Source of the DNA: Bog-473 sp963766995
GTDB taxonomy: Bacteria > Actinomycetota > Acidimicrobiia > Acidimicrobiales > RAAP-2
DNA length: 64,000 nt
Reading direction: 5' to 3'
Assembly (NCBI GenBank): GCA_963766995.1
Contig: CAVYCE010000002.1
Span: 434,001 to 498,000 of the forward strand
Below are positions 61,228 to 64,000 of this stretch, in pieces (the stretch's first letter is position 1; each line of letters starts with the position of its first letter). Under the pieces are notes generated by a model. That model made no database searches. It saw nothing but the letters and a program-made list of their open reading frames with translations, and was not told the DNA's origin. The translations under genes were made by a program, and so were the position numbers.

Positions 61228-61347
61228 ATGAACATCGTGGGGTATGTGTTCCTGGCCATCATCGCCGTCGGCGTCCTCTCGGCCCTGATCCTGTTCTTCG
61301 TCGCACTCCCTGACATCGCGCGCTATCGCCGGATCCGGAGGATGTAG
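61228..61347 (+). CDS. 39-residue single-helix microprotein, tandem partner of the previous
   Basis: ATG 61228 starts at the base after the previous stop and the frame ends TAG at 61345. It has a hydrophobic helix (YVFLAIIAVGVLSALILFFVA) and the end ALPDIARYRRIRRM. The C-terminal LPDIARY motif is shared with the 34-residue protein, so both may have arisen by duplication. Membrane tethering of the soluble hydrogenase is a possible role. Confidence 0.7.
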   Translation: MNIVGYVFLAIIAVGVLSALILFFVALPDIARYRRIRRM

Positions 61348-61352
61348 CGCGG

Positions 61353-61871
61353 GTGTCGCGCTACCTGATCTCCCCTGACCGATCACATGTCTGGATTGAC
61401 GCCAAGTCGAACGTACATCCGATCCACTCCTCCACCGGCGGCCTTGAAGGGTTCGTCGATCTGGCCTTCGCGTCCGGTGGAGGGGTGGACATGACCGTGA
61501 CCTGCTCGGCGGAGCTCTCGCTAGCCGTCTCCCTCCTCTCGTCCGGCAACCGGATGGAGGATCGGGAGCTGCAGAAGCGGATCGACGCCAGGAAGTTCCC
61601 CACCATCAAGGGGGTACTGGGCTCCATCGAACCATCCGAAGCGACCGGAACATATCGAGTCGGTGGGGACATCACCTTCCGCGGCGTGTCGCACCATCAC
61701 GAGGATCTCATGCAGATCGCCAGCGTCGATGCCGACACCATCCAGCTCCAGGGGCAGACACGCTTCGACATCCGGGAATACGGCATGGATCCCCCACGGG
61801 TGCTCATGCTCCGGGTGGAGCCCGAAGTGGACATCCGGGTTGAGATCTTCGCCGTGAAAGAGGGGAACTGA
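61353..61871 (+). CDS. YceI-like lipocalin-fold protein
   Basis: 172 residues, GTG start. YceI-like pattern: YLISPDRSHVWIDAKSNVHPIHSSTGGLEGF, DRELQKRIDARKFPTIKG, TYRVGGDITFRGVSHHHEDL and FDIREYGMDPPRVLML. The fold binds an amphiphilic ligand. No signal peptide is visible, so it is cytoplasmic. It resembles the C-terminal domain of the PadR-YceI regulator (DAELLRRIDARRFPSA; FDIRDFNIPSPTMLML), suggesting a shared origin and possibly a shared ligand. Confidence 0.85.
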   Translation: MSRYLISPDRSHVWIDAKSNVHPIHSSTGGLEGFVDLAFASGGGVDMTVTCSAELSLAVSLLSSGNRMEDRELQKRIDARKFPTIKGVLGSIEPSEATGTYRVGGDITFRGVSHHHEDLMQIASVDADTIQLQGQTRFDIREYGMDPPRVLMLRVEPEVDIRVEIFAVKEGN

Positions 61872-61875
61872 CGTC

Positions 61876-62163
61876 ATGTGTCTGGGCATTCCGGGACAGC
61901 TCAAAGAATTCTCCGATGTACACGACCATCTGGCCAAGGTGGACGTATCGGGGGTCACCCGCATCATCAATATCGGCCTGCTCGAAGACGAAGAGCTCCA
62001 GCCCGGCGATTGGGTGCTCATCCACGTCGGGTTCGCCATGTCCAAGATCGACGAGGAGGAAGCCGCGCTGGCGCTGGCCTCACTGCAGCTCATGGGGCAG
62101 GCCTATGACGATGAACTCGAGGCCTTCTGGTCCTCACAGATCGCCAGCGAGAACACGACATGA
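61876..62163 (+). CDS. hypC: Hydrogenase maturation chaperone HypC
   Basis: 95 residues starting MCLGIPGQL, the Cys-containing N-terminal motif (MCL) that carries the Fe(CN)2CO unit with HypD. It continues VDVSGVTRIINIGLLEDEELQPGDWVLIHVGFAMSKID, with the typical GDWVLIHVGFAM. It has an RBS-less overlap with the YceI gene, 4 bp away. The 53-bp gap to the next gene contains a 15-codon frame of doubtful meaning. Confidence 0.95.
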   Translation: MCLGIPGQLKEFSDVHDHLAKVDVSGVTRIINIGLLEDEELQPGDWVLIHVGFAMSKIDEEEAALALASLQLMGQAYDDELEAFWSSQIASENTT

Positions 62164-62216
62164 ACAGCGCGTCGTCGAACAGCAGCGCCATGAGGAATAC
62201 CGGGTAAGGAGGAGAG

Positions 62217-62447
62217 ATGGGCGTCGTCATTGGAGTCATCGTGGGGTACGCACTGGGCAGTAGGGCCGGCGCGGATGCCTGGCCGGAGTTGGAGGAGGCG
62301 TGGAAGACCATCGTCGCCTCCGAGGAGGTGCGGGACCTGGTCTCGGGCGGCCTGTCCATGGCCAAGGACCTGCTGGGTCGCCGGGCCGAGATCCTGGCCG
62401 GCGTTCTCGGTGTGTCTGACGACAGCGGGCGGCTGCAAGCCGCCTAG
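62217..62447 (+). CDS. Small YtxH-like membrane-anchored protein
   Basis: 76 residues behind taaggaggag, a strong ribosome site. The N-terminal helix is VVIGVIVGYALGSRAG, the tail EELVEEAWKTI-like (ELEEAWKTIVASEEVRDLVSGGLSMAKDLLGRRAEILAGVLG). It resembles the 52.9-kb protein in size, helix and the GYxxGxxAG motif. Location between hypC and hypD inside the operon is unusual for a maturation gene. Confidence 0.72.
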   Translation: MGVVIGVIVGYALGSRAGADAWPELEEAWKTIVASEEVRDLVSGGLSMAKDLLGRRAEILAGVLGVSDDSGRLQAA

Positions 62448-62507
62448 AAGGCCCAGCGCGGCAGAGGGCTGCACCGGTAGGACATTGATTTAGCGAGGGG
62501 ATGTCAC

Positions 62508-63647
62508 ATGCGATTCGTTGACGAGTACAGGGACCCGGCAGCGGCACGAGCCCTGGTGGCCCAGATCACCCACCTGGCCGGGGACGAGCACTACAAGTTC
62601 ATGGAGGTGTGCGGCGGGCATACGCACACCATCTACCGGCACGGGATCGAGCATGTGCTGCCGGCCAACGTGGAGCTCGTCCACGGACCGGGCTGCCCCG
62701 TCTGCGTCATTCCCATGGGCCGCGTCGATGACGCCATCGCCGTCTCCAAGCAACCCGGGGTCATCTTCACCTCCTTCGGCGACATGATGCGCGTGCCCGG
62801 GAGCAACGGCAACCTGCTCAAGGCCAAAGCGGAGGGAGCCGACGTCCGCTTCGTCTATTCCCCTCTCGATGCGCTCAGGATTGCCATCGACCATCCCGAC
62901 CGCCGTGTCGTCTTCTTCGCCGTCGGCTTCGAGACCACGGCCCCCTCCACCGCGCTGACCCTGCTGCAAGCCAAGGCCAAGGGCGTCACGAACTTCAGCG
63001 TCTTCTCCAACCACGTCACCATCGTCCCGCCGCTGCGGGCCATCCTCGAGTCCCCCGATCTGCGCTTGAACGGGTTCCTCGGGCCCGGTCATGTGTCGAC
63101 CGTCGTGGGGCAACGCCCCTATCGATTTGTGCCGGCCGAATACGGCCTCCCACTGGTCACAGCGGGCTTCGAGCCCCTCGACATCCTGCACGCCATCTCC
63201 ATGTTGCTCTCGCAGATCCGGGAGGGCCGCTGCGAGGTGGAGAACCAGTACTCCCGCGTGGTGCAGGAGAACGGGAATCCCCGCGCCCTGGCCATCCTGG
63301 CCGACGTTTTCGAATTGCGACCGCACTTCGAATGGCGAGGTCTCGGGTTTATTTCGCAGAGCGGCCTGAAGCTGCGGCCCGATTTCGCCGCCTTCGATGC
63401 CGAGCTCCTCTATGACATCCCCGGCGTCCGCGTGGCCGACCCCAAGGCCTGCCAATGCGGCGAAGTGCTCAAGGGTGTGATCAAGCCGTGGGAGTGCAAG
63501 GTCTTCGGCACCGCCTGCACGCCCGAGACACCCATCGGCACCTGCATGGTCTCCTCCGAAGGCGCGTGCGCGGCGTATTACAACTTCGGGCGCATGCATC
63601 GCGAGGCCGCGGTGACGCTGGGGCGGCGGCGCCCGCTGACCGTATGA
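62508..63647 (+). CDS. hypD: Hydrogenase maturation protein HypD
   Basis: 379 residues. Conserved HypD motifs: EVCGGHTHTIYRHG with the Cys that binds the Fe centre, HGPGCPVCVIPMGRVDDAI, GFETTAPSTALTL, NHVTIVPPL, and the C-terminal [4Fe-4S] Cys set (ACQCGEVLKGVIKPWECK, GTACTPETPIGTCMVSSEGACAAYYNF). It is a scaffold for Fe(CN)2CO assembly with HypC. It overlaps hypF by 4 nt. Confidence 0.96.
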   Translation: MRFVDEYRDPAAARALVAQITHLAGDEHYKFMEVCGGHTHTIYRHGIEHVLPANVELVHGPGCPVCVIPMGRVDDAIAVSKQPGVIFTSFGDMMRVPGSNGNLLKAKAEGADVRFVYSPLDALRIAIDHPDRRVVFFAVGFETTAPSTALTLLQAKAKGVTNFSVFSNHVTIVPPLRAILESPDLRLNGFLGPGHVSTVVGQRPYRFVPAEYGLPLVTAGFEPLDILHAISMLLSQIREGRCEVENQYSRVVQENGNPRALAILADVFELRPHFEWRGLGFISQSGLKLRPDFAAFDAELLYDIPGVRVADPKACQCGEVLKGVIKPWECKVFGTACTPETPIGTCMVSSEGACAAYYNFGRMHREAAVTLGRRRPLTV

Positions 63648-64000
63648 CCACATTGGCGCCCGCGGCTATCCGGACCGACACGGTTCGCCATCGGATCCGG
63701 GTCGAAGGCGTGGTGCAGGGCGTCGGTTTCCGGCCATTCGCCCACCGACTGGCCACGTCACTGGCGCTTTCCGGCCACGTGGGCAACGACACCGAAGGCG
63801 TCTTCATCGAGGTGGAAGGGGCGCTCTCTCAGGTGGAGCGCTTCGAGGTGCTGCTACGTGAGGATGCTCCACCGTTGGCTCATGTCTTCCACGTCGGCAT
63901 CACTCCGATCACTCCGGAGGGGAACACCGGCTTCCATATCACCCAGAGCCCGGTCGATGGCAACGTGCGCACCTTTGTCTCTCCCGACATTGCGGTCTGC
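63644..64000 (+). CDS. hypF: HypF carbamoyltransferase, N-terminal part (runs off the window)
   Basis: The first 119 codons are in the window. The acylphosphatase domain is clear: RIRVEGVVQGVGFRPFAHRLATSLALSGHVGNDTEGVFIEVEG. HypF supplies the carbamoyl group that becomes the cyanide ligand. The start ATG overlaps the hypD stop (ATGA). hypE has not been seen in this window and should lie downstream. Confidence 0.92.
   Translation, partial: MTTLAPAAIRTDTVRHRIRVEGVVQGVGFRPFAHRLATSLALSGHVGNDTEGVFIEVEGALSQVERFEVLLREDAPPLAHVFHVGITPITPEGNTGFHITQSPVDGNVRTFVSPDIAVC

Noticed and set aside
62160..62207. 15-codon frame between hypC and the YtxH-like gene (MNSASSNSSAMRNTG)
   Set aside because: It overlaps the hypC stop by ATGA but is Ser/Asn-rich with no conserved look; treated as chance or a non-functional spacer.

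Overview
The window is high-GC, densely packed DNA with many GTG/TTG starts. It looks like an Actinomycetota chromosome, most plausibly Acidimicrobiia. The reasons are the many acyl-CoA/CoA-thioester genes, an F420-type luciferase-like oxidoreductase, DinB/mycothiol-transferase-superfamily proteins, twin-arginine phosphoesterases and an actinobacterial-type [NiFe] hydrogenase locus. The taxonomic placement is inference. I saw no rRNA, tRNA, CRISPR array, insertion sequence or phage gene.

Layout. 0-7.2 kb: a cut-off secreted SGNH hydrolase, a cyclic-nucleotide-binding protein, and a divergent lipid/CoA module (acyl-CoA dehydrogenase + CoA ligase on minus; acyl-CoA dehydrogenase + thiolase-like + DUF3237 on plus). 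7.2-11.5 kb: a MarR regulator and a fused asymmetric ABC exporter. 11.6-18.6 kb: DinB-type proteins, an ECF sigma factor divergent from a reductase, a nucleotidyl cyclase fused to a YHS domain, an SDR and a CMD protein. 18.6-20.1 kb: a Clp island made of an XRE regulator, a ClpP-like protein without the catalytic Ser/His, and an intact divergent ClpP. 20.2-25.5 kb: two Tat phosphoesterases, an amidohydrolase and an enoyl-CoA hydratase, all broken by single-base frameshifts. 25.5-29.4 kb: SIMPL protein, LLM oxidoreductase, DUF4405-like membrane protein, rlmN. 29.4-48.8 kb: a large CoA-thioester catabolism region with thiolases, SDRs, hydratase, a frameshifted ADP-forming CoA ligase, a fused CoA-transferase, a thioesterase, a Liv-type ABC importer and a TetR regulator. 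48.9-50.2 kb: cupin and 2-hydroxyacid dehydrogenase. 50.2-64 kb: hypBA, a Fur-family regulator, a PAS-only protein, a PadR-YceI fusion, then a long plus-strand operon for a group 1h-like [NiFe] hydrogenase with its Fe-S scaffold, accessory proteins, protease, microproteins, hypC, hypD and the start of hypF.

How it works together. Six copies of a 14-bp inverted repeat, TGAC-N6-GTCA (usually TGACAC....GTCA), lie in the gaps upstream of the lipid/CoA operons and upstream of the only TetR gene. They suggest one regulator for scattered beta-oxidation-like modules. The ECF sigma factor and the divergent reductase share identical bipartite promoter elements in mirror image, which points to an autoregulated sigma regulon. 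The XRE-ClpP island has a 22-bp AT-rich perfect palindrome in its divergent promoter. The hydrogenase locus would let the cell scavenge H2, with a maturation set and several uncharacterised small or accessory proteins transcribed in the same operon.
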